The notes under the pieces: generated by a model
What the model saw: only the letters and a program-made list of their open reading frames with translations
What the model was told of the DNA's origin: nothing
Database searches by the model: none
Translations under genes and position numbers: made by a program
Part shown: positions 12,746 through 24,000 of the stretch, piece after piece
Layout of the letters: each line of letters starts with the position of its first letter
How positions within the stretch are numbered: position 1 is the stretch's first letter
Assembly (NCBI GenBank): GCA_028456385.1
Contig: JALNQF010000054.1
Span: 124,001-188,000 of the forward strand
Direction of reading: 5' to 3'
From: Ophiosphaerella korrae
Lineage: Eukaryota; Ascomycota; Dothideomycetes; Pleosporales; Phaeosphaeriaceae
DNA length: 64,000 nt

Positions 12746-14964
12746 TTAGATGCCAAAGTGAATGTACGGAGCCCAGTATAGCGGGCTCTGCATATCCTTA
12801 CGACCCTTATCGCAAAGCTCCCCATCGCCAAGCTCTTCATCGCTAAGCTCTGCATCCCTCACCTCTTCGATCGACTCGGCTTGCCCGTCTCGCAGCGCCT
12901 TAACCGCCCGATGGAGGCCCCAACATACCGCCATGTCTGTCATCCCTTCGTCTCGGAGCGTCTCATACACTACCCGAGCCACGCCCACACAGTGGCTGTC
13001 GGATATTTCCCAGAGCGTTCCGATAACGTGTCGGAATCCCACAAGTTGAAATGCGCTCGTTAGATGGATTGCCTCGTCAGCAAGATTGTTCACCTTGTTG
13101 GTGCTAGTAGAGCAGGCTGACAGATAGCCGAGGAATGGGGAGCTCTTTTGGATGTTGAAGTCACGAAAGTTTCCTACGGTTAGTGGGTTTTCCTTCCAGC
13201 AGCAGACAGCTTCGTGAAGGGTCTAAGGGGTCCGAGCATCCATGGCTTGCAAGTGGAAAATTTCGCAGGCTTGCAAGCGTGCTAAAACTTCTTCCTTACG
13301 TCGTAGTGGCATAACCGCTTTAAGCTGTAGCGACGGGCAGAGCTTGGCCAACATTTCCACGTCTTGAGCGGCGAAAGGGAGGGCTGAGTGTTTTAGAGTC
13401 TGTTGCATAGCAACTAGGAGAGCCTGGCCTGAAGCAGATTCGGCGGCTCTACGAGCGCTATATTGACGCCCGTATACCAGCGCTTTTACGGATGAGCCAT
13501 ACGATGACATGACCCTATCGAGCACAGTCTTAGTTGACCCTTTGGCATGAAATCCAGCAGCGTGGATTGGAAAATGGCTGGGTACTCCTGTAGGAATCCA
13601 CCATACACGAAGTAAGCAGCTATTTTTTAGGGTGGGTATTGGTATCCTAGTGCGTCGAGGGCAGGGCCCGCAGCAACATCCCACAGCCATTGCAATATTG
13701 GCGGGGATCCAACTAATAGCTGCTGAGACTTTTCTTTCAGCTCTTCTTCTCTTAGGCTAGTTGCGTATTTCTATAATAATTATATTAAATTCTTGCTCTG
13801 TTTTAAGCCGCCAATCAGCTTAGGATTTCCACAAAGGTGCTGCACCGCCTATTAGAGCTACCGCACAAGAAGGTAAGTCTAACTCATTCCAAAGAGATTC
13901 AAACTTCGCCGCTAATTGGGGATGCTGCTCTTTAAGCTTAGAAATATCTGTGCGCATTTCCAATACGAGACCGGCAATAACACAGCGGCCCAGCTCTAGG
14001 AGCTGTAAGGCATGCTGCACGTTCTTCCCCGCTTTTAGAGAGATACCTGGAGCTATAGAAGCTAAGCCTCCAAACTGCGCAAGAATATGCTGCTTGTCAT
14101 TATTGTCTAATAGCCGCGGGGCTAGTGGTTGGGAGAAGCTCCACAGCGCCTTGCAGGAAACTACATGATTCATCCCAGTTTTGTTGGGAGGCAAGAATAT
14201 CAGCGGCACCCTGAGCCAGGCGAATGCGCATAGAGGGCGGAGAACCGCGACAACTCCAACCTTTCTTGAAACAGGGCAGGGCACGGTTGAGATCGCCTAT
14301 TGGCCCGGTCTGCTTGAACCGCCTGCCGAGCCTGATTCAAAGGTTGTTCAAGTAGCTAGCTTGCTCAGGGTGGTCCTGAGGAGCAACTCTACGACATGTC
14401 GGCAACATCTACAGCATGGTTGATATCTTCCATTGACTCAGTTCGCTCAAACCGCGTGTCGAGCAAGTTTCCAAGGTTGTTCAAGTGACCAGCTCACTCG
14501 GGGTGGTCCTGAGGAGCACCATGTCAGCAACATCCACGGCACGGTTGATATCGTCCATTGACTTAGTCCGCTCAAATCGCCTGCCGAGAAAGTTCCCAAG
14601 GTTGTTCCAGTACATGGCTCGATTAGGGTGGCCCCGGGGAGTAGCATTGAACTGCCATGTCGGCAGCATCCACGGCACGGTTGATATCGCCCATTGACCC
14701 AGTCCGCTGAAATCGTGTACCGAGCATAGAACTCAAGATCCCTAGCCTACCCCCTAGATGAACAGATTCTTGTGGCGTTATATCCACTACTTGCTCCATG
14801 ATGTTAAGCTTGCAAAATTGGGTCGACAACAATGCCTGTCTAGCGAGAACAGAAACAGGATATTTAACACGATACACGGAATCGCTTAGCGTAGCTCCTT
14901 CGCGCGAAGCAGCTTCCGAACGAATGGAAGCACGGGTAGTAGACAAGCTGGTACGTTTCTGCAA
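12746..14964 (-). pseudogene. CHAT-TPR protein relic (caspase-like protease family)
   Basis: Decayed gene of the fungal TPR-CHAT family. CHAT is a caspase/separase-related cysteine protease fold; fungal and bacterial members are linked to regulated cell death. Reading from high to low coordinates: degenerate TPR units with RFxRTGSMDDINRAVD-like segments at about 14300-14960, a linker around 13820-14250 with LLELGR and LEMRTDISKLK, the CHAT start around 13690-13720 with QWLWDVAAGPALDALG, RVWWIPTG near 13600, the catalytic-type His in a frameshifted SHGCSDP near 13220, the Cys in YLSACST near 13105, and the C-terminal GFRHVIGTLW ... PYIHFGI ending at 12746. The same TPR landmark recurs at 14431, 14556 and 14692, spacings of 125 and 136 bp where intact 42-residue units would give 126, so indels occurred. 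There are further frameshifts near 13230 and 13250, an apparent deletion near 13750 and several stops. Clearly dead. Confidence 0.85.
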
Positions 14965-16447
14965 GACGTTCCAAAAGGTTAGATTAGATTATCAATGCAA
15001 CCCATACGCAGACGCTAATAACGGAAGGACCTTTGTCGGAACGTCACAGATGGCCCGTCCGTATATATATTCTCCAGTTCTTTGACAGAGAGTATCACTC
15101 GAATTTTGATTTCACTCTTCGCTCTAATATCCCTGTTAGCTCCTGCAATAATTTGCAACTTCCTAGCCAGCAAGGCGGTTCGCACGATTGTGGTCGTAAT
15201 TTCTGATATTCTTTTCATTGCTGTGCTCTCTGCCCTGACCAAAGTGAGAACCATAGAAATACTTGTTGCCGGAACAATGCCAGTAACCCCTGTCTTCTGT
15301 AGGTGTTGATATTATATAAGACTTCAATACTAATACTGCTATACATAGGTATGCCACAGTTCTAGTCGTGTTCATAGCTAGCGCAAACTCAAACCAGACC
15401 TAACCGGAGTATATGGACCGACCAGGGGGTATCATGGGTTTTTTTCGATAGACTGCATGCTCCTAACTGTATTAAGTCTCGGTAAATACTAAATAGAATT
15501 GCTAAAACCTTTACGGAGGAGGGGAGCCTCGCCGCTTTACGCATCAGGAATGATAGAATGAAATAAGACAAGGATGTCAACGGAATTGAGAAGCTCTAAT
15601 GGATATACAAGGGAGTGTCTTATCGTTGAGGACGGCAACGGCTAGGGGATGCGGATGCTGGTGTAGCACTGTCGGGCGCACTAGAGCTATTCGTTCTACG
15701 ACTACCAAGCCAACAAATCTCTTCACCGGTAAACAACTTGCGTTGGAGAGAAGGTGACCAATCAGCTCCGGAGTAGCGGACCTCTATTTATTTCACGCTT
15801 TTGCTTTTTGCTATTGAGACGTTCCCAATAAGTGGCATTTCTGGGACGTAAATTAGTGAAGAACCTCTCTACTCTTTGCTGCTGCAAGCAGGGAGGACGG
15901 CCCGCCCTCTCTGGCTATAACATTGTGCGAGAGACGTTGAGCCTTTAAGCATATGTGACAAAGAGGATTGGAGCTGGGCCCTCAACCTCGCACTCAACAT
16001 GCTCGACGCTATCATTAACGAGATTATGCACGATTACTTGCTCATCTTCACGAGCCGTCTGGGATCCGGTTTCTCATAGAACGAAGCGAGTAAAGTGAGC
16101 GCTTAGTATGGTGGAGCGCGTACCGGACCTGCTGCGGTATGCGCAGGGAGGGGTAGCGAAGGCGGTACGAAGTATATGGGGGGTGTTTGGCAGGACAGGC
16201 ACGAGGGCGCTCAAGGAGGGGGATTGGGGAGTTTGTTGGCAGGAAAGGGGTTTTGTTCAAACAGCGTTTTGGGTTTAGGCCCTTAGGGCACTATATGTAC
16301 TTGCTCAGTGGCTGGCGTCGAGCGCTGTACTGGTAGACCGTGCTGTTGTGTATCTCATGGCGAGCGAGCAACTAGTAGAGAGTGCGTCTCCTGCCTGGCT
16401 GTACGTTTTTCCCTATAACCAACACTAAGTAGTTCTATTGCAATGCG
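14965..16447. other. Gene-free accessory stretch
   Basis: No supported gene. The short open frames here match no family I recognise and lack plausible starts or splice sites. A GC-rich patch at about 15885-15915 (GGGAGGACGGCCCGCCC) resembles one near 19283-19307 and could be the remnant of a shared repeat; the match is short. Confidence 0.4.
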
Positions 16448-16933
16448 TCAATGGTACTGAATCAGATCCCACAAATTGCCATATAGATCCTTCCACACTG
16501 CCACTGTCCCGTATGCCTCTATCTTCGGTGGTCGTACCCACTCTATGCCTGCGTCTGAAAACCGCTTGAAATCTCTTTCAAAATTATCCGTCGCAAGGAA
16601 CAAAAAAACTCGTCCTCCAGTTTGGTTTCCTATAAATGCCGCTTGCTCTGCGTTGCTGGGACGGGCAAGGAGGATAGTCAAACTCTGCGAGGAGGCCAAC
16701 GTAGACCTAGACGTTGGTTCCTCCTCTAACGTCTTATCGGGAGAGCCTGTCTGTTCTTCGGCTATAGTACCGCTCGAGAGAGGTTGGGGAGGCGGAGGTC
16801 GGATGGTAACCCACCTCTTCTGCTGCTCGGGAATAAATGTATCTTCTACTACTTCGAATCCTAGGTGGGAGTAGAAGGCGATAGCTTCGTCGTAGTCACG
16901 CACGAGAAGGGAAACGTGGGCCAAGTATGGCAT
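16448..16933 (-). CDS. VOC-superfamily (glyoxalase/bleomycin-resistance fold) protein
   Basis: 161-residue single-domain protein of the vicinal oxygen chelate superfamily, whose members include glyoxalase I, extradiol dioxygenases and antibiotic-binding proteins. The first beta-alpha-beta unit reads HVSLLVRDYDEAIAFYSHLG; the C-terminal unit ends in WKDLYGNLWDLIQ. His6 fits the first metal position. The last position, usually Glu in ...NxxEL..., is Asp here (NLWDLIQ). A 45-residue Pro/Ser/Glu-rich insertion lies between the two halves, as in some fungal homologues. I chose the ATG at 16933 because it directly precedes the conserved first strand. The frame stays open to 17065 and would add about 44 residues rich in Ser and poor in acidic residues, a conceivable mitochondrial presequence. 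Substrate unknown. The frame is intact, unlike its neighbours. Confidence 0.8.
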   Translation of the reverse strand: MPYLAHVSLLVRDYDEAIAFYSHLGFEVVEDTFIPEQQKRWVTIRPPPPQPLSSGTIAEEQTGSPDKTLEEEPTSRSTLASSQSLTILLARPSNAEQAAFIGNQTGGRVFLFLATDNFERDFKRFSDAGIEWVRPPKIEAYGTVAVWKDLYGNLWDLIQYH

Positions 16934-17065
16934 GGCAATGAGTTTCAGAGCGGAGATCTGTGAGTAGGTATGACCCCGGAAAGAGTTCTGAGCGCAGTTA
17001 TATGTATTCCACCGCAGCGATATTGATAGCACCGACTGCTGCATGGCCGACAGACTCATACCCAC

Positions 17066-17885
17066 TCTTCGGCAACACTACCCCTCTCTAGGATGGCTGT
17101 GCGCGCAAGCTCTAGGCTCAGGCACCCAATTCTAGCCCACCCAATCAAGACACGTCCCCTCCCTTATTTTTCAAGCTCTGATTGGCTCGTATACGTCGTG
17201 TTGGTAAGTGCTCACCCCACTACGCTCGACTTACTAAAATGTGTTTGTAAGTTAGGTATTCCAAGAGTCAGCAAGTACGGGTAGCAGTTTATGGTTGGTG
17301 TTCCCTCTAGCTAAATAAACATTGGTATCGGCGCTTCCAATCACTCCGCCCTTATTTATTCTTAGTATCTTGAACGAAACCCAAGTGCCACGAAGCCTCG
17401 CCCTCCTCTAATTCCGCCGTTGATTCACACCATAGGCGGTAGCAATTTTCCTATACGATAAATATTCTCCTGGCCCCAGGGATTCAATTGCTTCAATCGT
17501 ATCTTCGATAGCTCCCATATTGGTGGAGTTATACCGTGTCAAACTGGGTTGGTCTTTTGGTGTTTTGGCTTGTCCCGGGCATGGGCACGATACAACGCAT
17601 AGCTAAGAATAGCAAAAATTGCAAGGGGATGCCAGAATGAGGGAAATGGACGATTTTGGGCTTAACTGTTTCGGGGGTAATGGGCTTGGAGATTCGAGAG
17701 GTTGAAGCATTGTCAGAAAACATAGACCTGAGTATTGTTAAAAAGATGTTGGGGCAGCGTTATGGACTCAAAGAGCGATTTTGTTATAACTATATAAATG
17801 GAAAACACGTTTCCGCAAACTTACTCACATTCCGTACTGTTTTTGGTTACCTCAACATTTTCTCTAAGGTGCTTCTGCTTCAGAA
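17066..17885. other. Intergenic stretch between VOC gene and ankyrin gene
   Basis: Apart from the transposase fragment near 17.4-17.5 kb this stretch shows no supported gene. It contains the divergent upstream regions of the VOC gene (minus) and the ankyrin gene (plus). An open frame at 17656-17904 overlaps the ankyrin start but has no recognisable content. Confidence 0.4.
17405..17519 (-). mobile_element. Relic of a pogo/Fot1-like transposase N-terminus
   Basis: Minus-strand translation gives MGAIEDTIEAIESLG followed by YRKIATAYGVNQRR and a stop. This matches the first helix-turn-helix of pogo/Fot1-type DDE transposases (DTIEAA..., YxxIAxxYGVxRxTLxRR). Only about 36 codons survive; downstream of the stop the reading dissolves. 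No terminal inverted repeats were found around it. It is a fragment, not an active element. Confidence 0.5.
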
Positions 17886-19184
17886 ATGCCTCTACTTTAT
17901 TTAGCAAATGAATTACTCTGCTGCATATCAGAAAAGATAGAATTAGAGAGAGATATTAACGCCTTTGCACAAACTAACCGCCGCCTTTACAGTCTACTAA
18001 ATACCTATCTCTACCGTCACAACATACGACAGTCTGGAAGCTCAGCGTTAGAATGGGCTGCCTTTTACGGCCAGGAGGCAACAGCTCAAAAGCTGCTAGG
18101 AGAAATAGCCGATGACCAAGTTACAAGTGACTGCTATGAGAGACCGCTGGGGGTGGCGGTGGAGTATGGGTATAAAGGGATAGTAAAGCTGCTGCTCGAC
18201 AAGTATGCCAACGTTAATGCGCAGAGTGGGCACTACGGCAATGCACTCTGCGTAGCTTCAGCAGGAGGTTACGAGCAAATTGTAAGGCTACTGCTCGACA
18301 ATGGCGCCGACGTCAACGCACAGGATACAAAGTACGGCAACGCACTCTGTGCGACTTTATATGCACGGCATGACCAAATAGCGAAGCTGCTGCTTGACAA
18401 GGGCGCCGACATCAACCCGCAGTATGGTAGATACGGCAACGGCAACGCACTCTACGCGGCTTCACATCAAGGCCGAGAGCAGATGGTGAGGATGCTGCTC
18501 AAAAAGGGCGCCGACGTCAATGCACTGTGTGGATGGCATGGCAACGCTCTCGGCGCAGCTTCATATAAAGGCCACGAGCAGATAGCGAGGCTGCTGCTCA
18601 GCAATGGCGCCGACGTCAACGGGCAGGGTGGACAGGACGGGACCGCACTCTGCGCAGCTTCAATTAGAGGCAACGAGCAGATTGTAAAGCTACTGCTCGA
18701 CAATGGCGCCAGCGTTAACGCGCACTGTGAGTACTACGGGACCCCACTCTGCGCAGCTTCAATTGGAGGCAACGAGAAGATTGTAAGGTTACTGCTCGAC
18801 AATGGCGCCAGCGTTAACGCTCAGAGTGGGCACTACGGTAACGCACTCTGCGTAGCTTCAGCAGGAGGTTACGAGCAAATTGTAAGGCTACTGCTCGACA
18901 ATGGCGCCGACGTCAACGCGCAGGTTGGGCGTTACGGTAACGCACTCCAGGCGGCCTCATATTACGGCTACGAGCGGACTGTAAGGCTACTGCTCGACAA
19001 GGGCGCCGACGTCAACGCGTAGGGTGGATAGTATGGTAGTGCGCTCATAGCAGCTTCATATCGAAACTTTAAGTCGATTGTAAGGCTGCTGCTCGATAAT
19101 GGCGCCAATATCAACGCGCTGAATGGAAGCTACGGGAGCGCGCTCCATGCGGCTTCATCTAGACACCACAAGGGCACAACCTAG
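17886..19184 (+). pseudogene. F-box-like/ankyrin-repeat protein truncated by in-frame TAG codons
   Basis: The intact frame (17886-19022) encodes 378 residues: an F-box-like start (LANELLCCISEKIE ... NRRLYSLLNTYLYRHN, residues 5-45), then a tandem array of about ten 33-34-residue ankyrin repeats with the pattern YGNAL..AS..G.E.IVRLLLDNGADVNAQ. Such proteins are usually substrate adaptors or STAND-associated recognition modules. The first stop, TAG at 19020-19022, falls where neighbouring repeats have CAG (NAQ). Three codons later TAG at 19029-19031 again replaces CAG. Beyond them the same frame continues through more than one further ankyrin unit to a TAG at 19182-19184. Both CAG-to-TAG changes are CpA-to-TpA transitions, as expected from RIP. 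A truncated but stable ankyrin protein could still be made, so pseudogene is my preferred but not the only reading. Confidence 0.75.
18223..18921 (+). repeat. Near-identical ankyrin units within the array
   Basis: The unit starting near 18223 and the unit starting near 18823 are about 100 bp long and differ at only about three bases, while most other units in the array differ much more from each other. This points to a recent internal duplication or gene conversion six units apart. Confidence 0.75.
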
Positions 19185-19913
19185 CATATTTAGCATAGTA
19201 TATCTCTTGGAAGTTAATAATGCATGCTTATGTGTGACATGTAACAGTAACTACAGTGATATGTAGCACGATCTTGCCACCGCGAGTAGGGAGGCTGGCC
19301 GACCCGCCCCAGCTCTAACCTTGCGCGAGTCTGCTTTCCAAGGCCAAAGATAGAAGGAGAGAGTAATTTAGTTAATTGGCAATTCATTTGTTGTAGCTAT
19401 AGCGTTGTTGTGACAGTGTAGTGCAGGCGCTTAGTTAACTAAAGTGCGAAAATACGGCTCAGCTCGTAGTGCTAACTAGCTATCTCTACATTAAAGATTC
19501 AAGAGGCAGCGTGTTTTACAAGAGATTAATGAATACAAGTAACGTCTGTCCCTATGTGCCGGGACGCACGGTGTAACGGGACACTTTGCACTTCGGACCT
19601 CCACTATTTCTTTTTCAGGGGTATATAGACCTGTAAATTATATATAAGGCACTACCATCACTTTTCTATAAGTGTACTAGTCTCCGATAATAACTACTGT
19701 AATGCTAACTATGTTATCAATTACACTATGAGGACCAAAAATCAACCCTTCGTCAACACCCCCCTGTCTTTTCGCGACCACAAGGGTCTCTGTACACCTC
19801 GGAGGGTTAAATATAGGGTTTAAATAAGAAACATCCTATTTCTAAGCTCTAAAGGCTTCTTTAACCTAGTAATAATGTGGACCGAGAGTTTCGCCCGTCA
19901 AAATTGAAGACGG
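19185..19913. other. Gene-free accessory stretch with repeat fragments
   Basis: No gene seen. A segment at about 19557-19590 (GTGCCGGGACGCACGG followed by TGTAACGGGACA) recurs in inverted orientation at about 24778-24812, with only a few differences. It may be the end of a dispersed element. Confidence 0.4.
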
Positions 19914-22760
19914 TCAAATGCGTTCTAGTGCAGGTCTTTGCGCCAAGACAACAAGCCTGCTTTGAAGCACCTGGCACTCTGAATGATTAGGTCCAATCAC
20001 ATTCTTATAGCCCTGCAGCGCCCGCTGGTACATCTCCTCCGCCTCATCAAGCCGTCCTAGGCCCACATAGAGAAGGCCCAAGTTGTTGACCGTGCCGAGT
20101 GTTGATGTGGACTCCGGTCCCCATGCCTTCTCTTTGCCCCGTAACGCCCGCTGGTACATTTTCTCTGCTTTTTGTCGATCTTCGTCTTGAAAAAAAAAAT
20201 AGTCCAGACTGTAATATATCCACTCTTGTATCATGCCCATAGCTGTCTCTTCTTCTTTAGCGAAGTTCAACTTTGTTAACCACCCACTGGCACATATAGC
20301 ATGACCTAGCAATCGCTTTCGCTTTCTCTAGAACCCCGCCTTTGATTCAGACGGAACATTCAATGCTACTATGCCCACTACAATGCAGCCAAGAACATGC
20401 CGCTCCTTGTCATCTACCAGCCGGCCGCACCATCGATGCAGCACCGCATGCATTGAATGGCTGTTACTGCCTTCTCTTGCATCCGCGGACGAGTAGCGCG
20501 ACAAAAGACCTATCGCCTCAGCGTACGCCAGCTCGTCCTCTACAACTTCAAGTAGCCACCTTGGAATGTCCATTTCTTCAAATAATCGTGATCCAGCGGC
20601 AACTAGCTCGTACCAAAGCTCGCCGTAATCCAAGAACCCCCACAGCTTAAGCAGCCACACCGCTTCCCTGCTCGGCTTCTGCACCTGCTCGTATGATATC
20701 GTCCACGTTGCCAACACATTGCGGTCACCGTACTCCTCAAGCGGGGACTGTCCTTGCCTTTGCATTAGCCGCTCCCAAGTACTGTCATAGTGCTCTATAT
20801 AGGCTGATGCAGACATGTTGGTCTCTTGCATGTATGAGCCAGCCTGAGTAAGAGCTAAAGGAAGCCCGCCGAGTCGGTCAAGTATGATGTCAGCGTCTAT
20901 TGAACGGAAATTAATTTTTACTTTTCTCATACAAGGGAGGCAACTGTTAATTCACCCTTAATCTCCCTTCTAGTATTGTTCTCTAGTATCGCTCTCGCCT
21001 GCTCTGTGTTGACCGTCCCTACTTTGACACCGGATCTGTGTCTCTGCGGCCTTGCCAGCCGGCTTATAATAAGAATAGATCCATGGTATATATCAGGGAG
21101 ATACGCCTCCATATCTTATGCCTGTGGGTCGTCTGCGTTGTGGAAGTCGCGGTCCACATTGTCAAAGATCAAGAGCCAATATCGGTTCGTTGGGAGAGAC
21201 AGCCATTGGAGACATTCGCGCACTGCCACATCAACATTAATGGCGGAATGCTTCAGCAGCTCTACACCATCCGCCGTCATCTCGGTACGTGGCAGCCTTC
21301 GCACCATATCCGCGAACGACTGTTTCAGACTTGCCTTTGATGACCCGTCCAGCCAGAGGACGCTGCTGAAACGGGAATAATGTTGCCGCGCGAACTCGAC
21401 CGCCAGCTGTGTCTTGCCTATGCCACCGAGGCCATAGAGAACAACGAGCTTCTGTCGACTAGTTGCGATTGCGTTATCTATAAGAAGCTGCTCTAGCTCC
21501 TGCATTTCTGCATCGCGTCGGACGAACTTGCCCATGATCGGCATGTCTTGAAAACGGAAGTTGATCTTGTGCTTGCCGTGGTCTGCCACAACAGTTAACC
21601 TCTATTTGTTATCGTCTAGGTATGGCTAGGACGCATAGTTACATTGAGATCGCGCCCATACTAGCCCAGGAGATTCATTGACTATGCCCTTAACTACTTC
21701 TGCCACCGTCTCAAAGTCTTCCTCCGTTGCCTTTCCAAATTTATTCATGTTGAAGTGGGCCCTCGAAAGCGAGTGCTTGCTCGTCGCGTCTGACAGGTCG
21801 AGACAGCCAGAGCTCTCGCTGACCACAAACCTCTGTATATGTAGCTAGCCTCGCAGGTCGTATAACACTCGCTTACACTTGCCGTCCGACTCTGCCCCCC
21901 TACGATCATCCCTACGTCGCTGGCCTTGAGCTCGTAGAAGCATGCAATCTGCGTCTTGCTCATCTGGCCCCTCATCTTCTTTAAGAAGCCATCCACCACA
22001 TCTTTTAGGTATGCGTTCTCCGGCTGCAGCACCTCGAGCGCAGTGGACTGCGCCTGATCCTCATGGTACTCGCGCCGCGCCGCCTCTAGCATCTCCATCT
22101 GGTTCATTCCGCCCGCGCCTCAAAACGGCGTACCAAAGAAGACTAGGCCGGTAGTCGATAGGGATACTCCAGGCCACGCGTCCTGGTACTATTCGGCTTC
22201 TAGTAGTGCCTGCGAAACTTAGCTACCAGCACGTTGCTGTCTAGTTCGCTTCACATCCTCACCTTAAGCACGACTAGCCCGCCGAAGCAGTGCGCTACAA
22301 ACAGTAATGGGCGGAACTCAACATCCTGGTAAGGTTAGCGGATGCACGACGCTTGTTAGATACGGTCAACACCTTTCTCTTCCGCTTCAAAGTTCTCAGT
22401 AGCCGTTCGGCCACCGTGGATACGTTCTGCTGCATCGCCTCTTTACCAAACCACTGCGACTCATATCCATATCGCATGATGCGCGCGTTCGGCGCCACTG
22501 CCCGCAGCATGCTTTCCTCCTCGAGCCAGTTGACCCACCGCGGGCTCTCCCTGGTGCCCACATTCCTGCACCAGCTGTCGTCGGGATGGGCGCCGAGGCC
22601 GTGGACTGCGACAATGCTAGGTAGCTCACTGTGAGTCTAAGCAAGTAGACATAGGATCTGAACGCACTCGATAATCTGGGCACCTTCTGCCCCTGCTGGT
22701 GCCTCGCGGAGCACCTTCAGCCTAATGTCGTCTTCGGTCACTAGCCGGCCTTAGCCCCGC
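19914..22760 (-). pseudogene. NLR-like gene relic: SesB-like hydrolase, NB-ARC, TPR
   Basis: Remains of a fungal NOD-like receptor, a class of STAND ATPases acting in heterokaryon incompatibility and other non-self responses. In coding order: an N-terminal alpha/beta-hydrolase (SesB/DUF676-like) with IVAVHGLGAHP near 22590, RIMRYGYESQWFG near 22460 and the nucleophile-elbow region AHCFGGLVVLK near 22270; a helical stretch at 21745-22107 (MSKTQIACFYELKASDVGMIV); the nucleotide-binding domain with Walker A GLGGIGKTQ, kinase-2 LLIFDNVD, GSILIISR and LGGLPLALTQAGSYM between 21589 and 20850; and a C-terminal TPR array with MYQRALRGKEKAWGPES near 20150. Lesions: frameshifts between the hydrolase pieces, an in-frame TAA at about 21113-21115, a frame change near 20930, and TAG at 20328-20330 where the family has Trp. 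The last is a CpA-to-TpA change on the opposite strand. Non-functional. Confidence 0.85.
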
Positions 22761-23086
22761 GTTAGCCTTGGCGTGCAGGGCCATCGTGCTACCTACCATA
22801 GTTCGCTTTCGGCGTGCAACTTAGATGTGATGCGTAAGGGTGACAAGAGAGTGGCGTAGAGTTGCGCAGGCAATCGATGAGTATATATTAAGCTGAGATA
22901 GCCTGCGCTCTATCGACTTGGCCGGCCTGCAGCGAGGCTGGCGCTGAGCAGGCTGGCGCCAGCTGAGGGCGAGCCCCTCGCGAGGTCTCAGGCATAAACA
23001 CGATCCTGACAACGAAGATATATTGTCTTCACAATCGGTTCAACGTGCCGAATCGACCTATATAGACATACTTCTTACAGCTAAAC

Positions 23087-24000
23087 ATGCCTCCTTTCTC
23101 AAAAGAAGTCGAGCTCGCGCACGACTACGAGCCTAGAGCTAAAGCACTAACGACAGCGTCCTTACCAGGCTACCCTTTAGTCAAGTGGAATGACTCCCCT
23201 CGCATAAAACAATTCCTTGAGGCAATGCACCGTGTCTTTGGATTATGACGACTTCCTCTAGCGCCAACATCAACCCTTTGCACCGTGAGATCGTCGTCAC
23301 CGATGAACCACGACTAGATCTGGTCTAGATCCATAACCGCATCTTCGTTAAACCTTTACCAAAGTATCTGCTGTCGCAAGCATTCTGGAAAACGTTTCTG
23401 GAAGAGGGCTCAGACCAAGCGGGCTACAGCCCGAGCAACCTCTGCAAGGCTGCAACTGGGTTCCTGCGGACGTGCCGCTGCTTGATCCAGCACGAATCCG
23501 ACTTCTACATCGCCCAACAAGACCACCTCCGCCTTATAGCTAAGGACATAGACTGGTCATCGTTTTGCCATTTTGTTTCAGAACTCAGTCATATCAACGA
23601 CGAGGCTGTGTCGAAGCGATACTGCTACGGCGAACTAAGGCTAACGCGACTTAACTTCTACGCGCCGCTGCTTCTCCATAAGTTCCACTTCGAGCAGGTG
23701 CATGAACAGTACGGAGACTTCTTTGGACGGCTATATAGGCCTATACTCTTCGTATTCGCTGTGGTTTCAACGATCTTGAACTCTATGCAGGTTGCACTTG
23801 CGGCTGACCAGCTAGAGGCCTCTCATTGGGAGGCAGCGTGGCACGTGTCGCGATACTTCAGCATAGTCAGTCTCGTAGCAGCGGCTATTATCTTTTCATG
23901 GTTCATATTCCTGTGGTTATGGATATTCTTAGATGAATGGGTATATGCTATAAGACAAAAGCTAGCAAAGAAACGAGAAGCCCAGAGTACGCTATGTTAG
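23087..24000 (+). pseudogene. DUF6601-like two-TM membrane protein, frameshifted and with one stop
   Basis: Recognised as a fungal family of about 300 residues, sometimes mislabelled subtilisin-like; I believe it is Pfam DUF6601, function unknown. The start ATG at 23087 gives MPPFSKEVELAHDYEP; the frame is lost near 23245. The second frame then carries INPLHREIVVTDEPRLDLV, a TAG at 23326-23328, IHNRIFVKPLPKYLLS, and an uninterrupted C-terminal half from 23482 to 24000. The TAG replaces the Trp expected in LVWIHNRIF, i.e. TGG to TAG, a RIP-type transition. Two hydrophobic segments near the C-terminus (PILFVFAVVSTILNSMQ and FSIVSLVAAAIIFSWFIFLW) are likely membrane spans, followed by a basic tail. 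One frameshift plus one stop make it dead, but damage is light, so loss looks recent. Confidence 0.75.
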
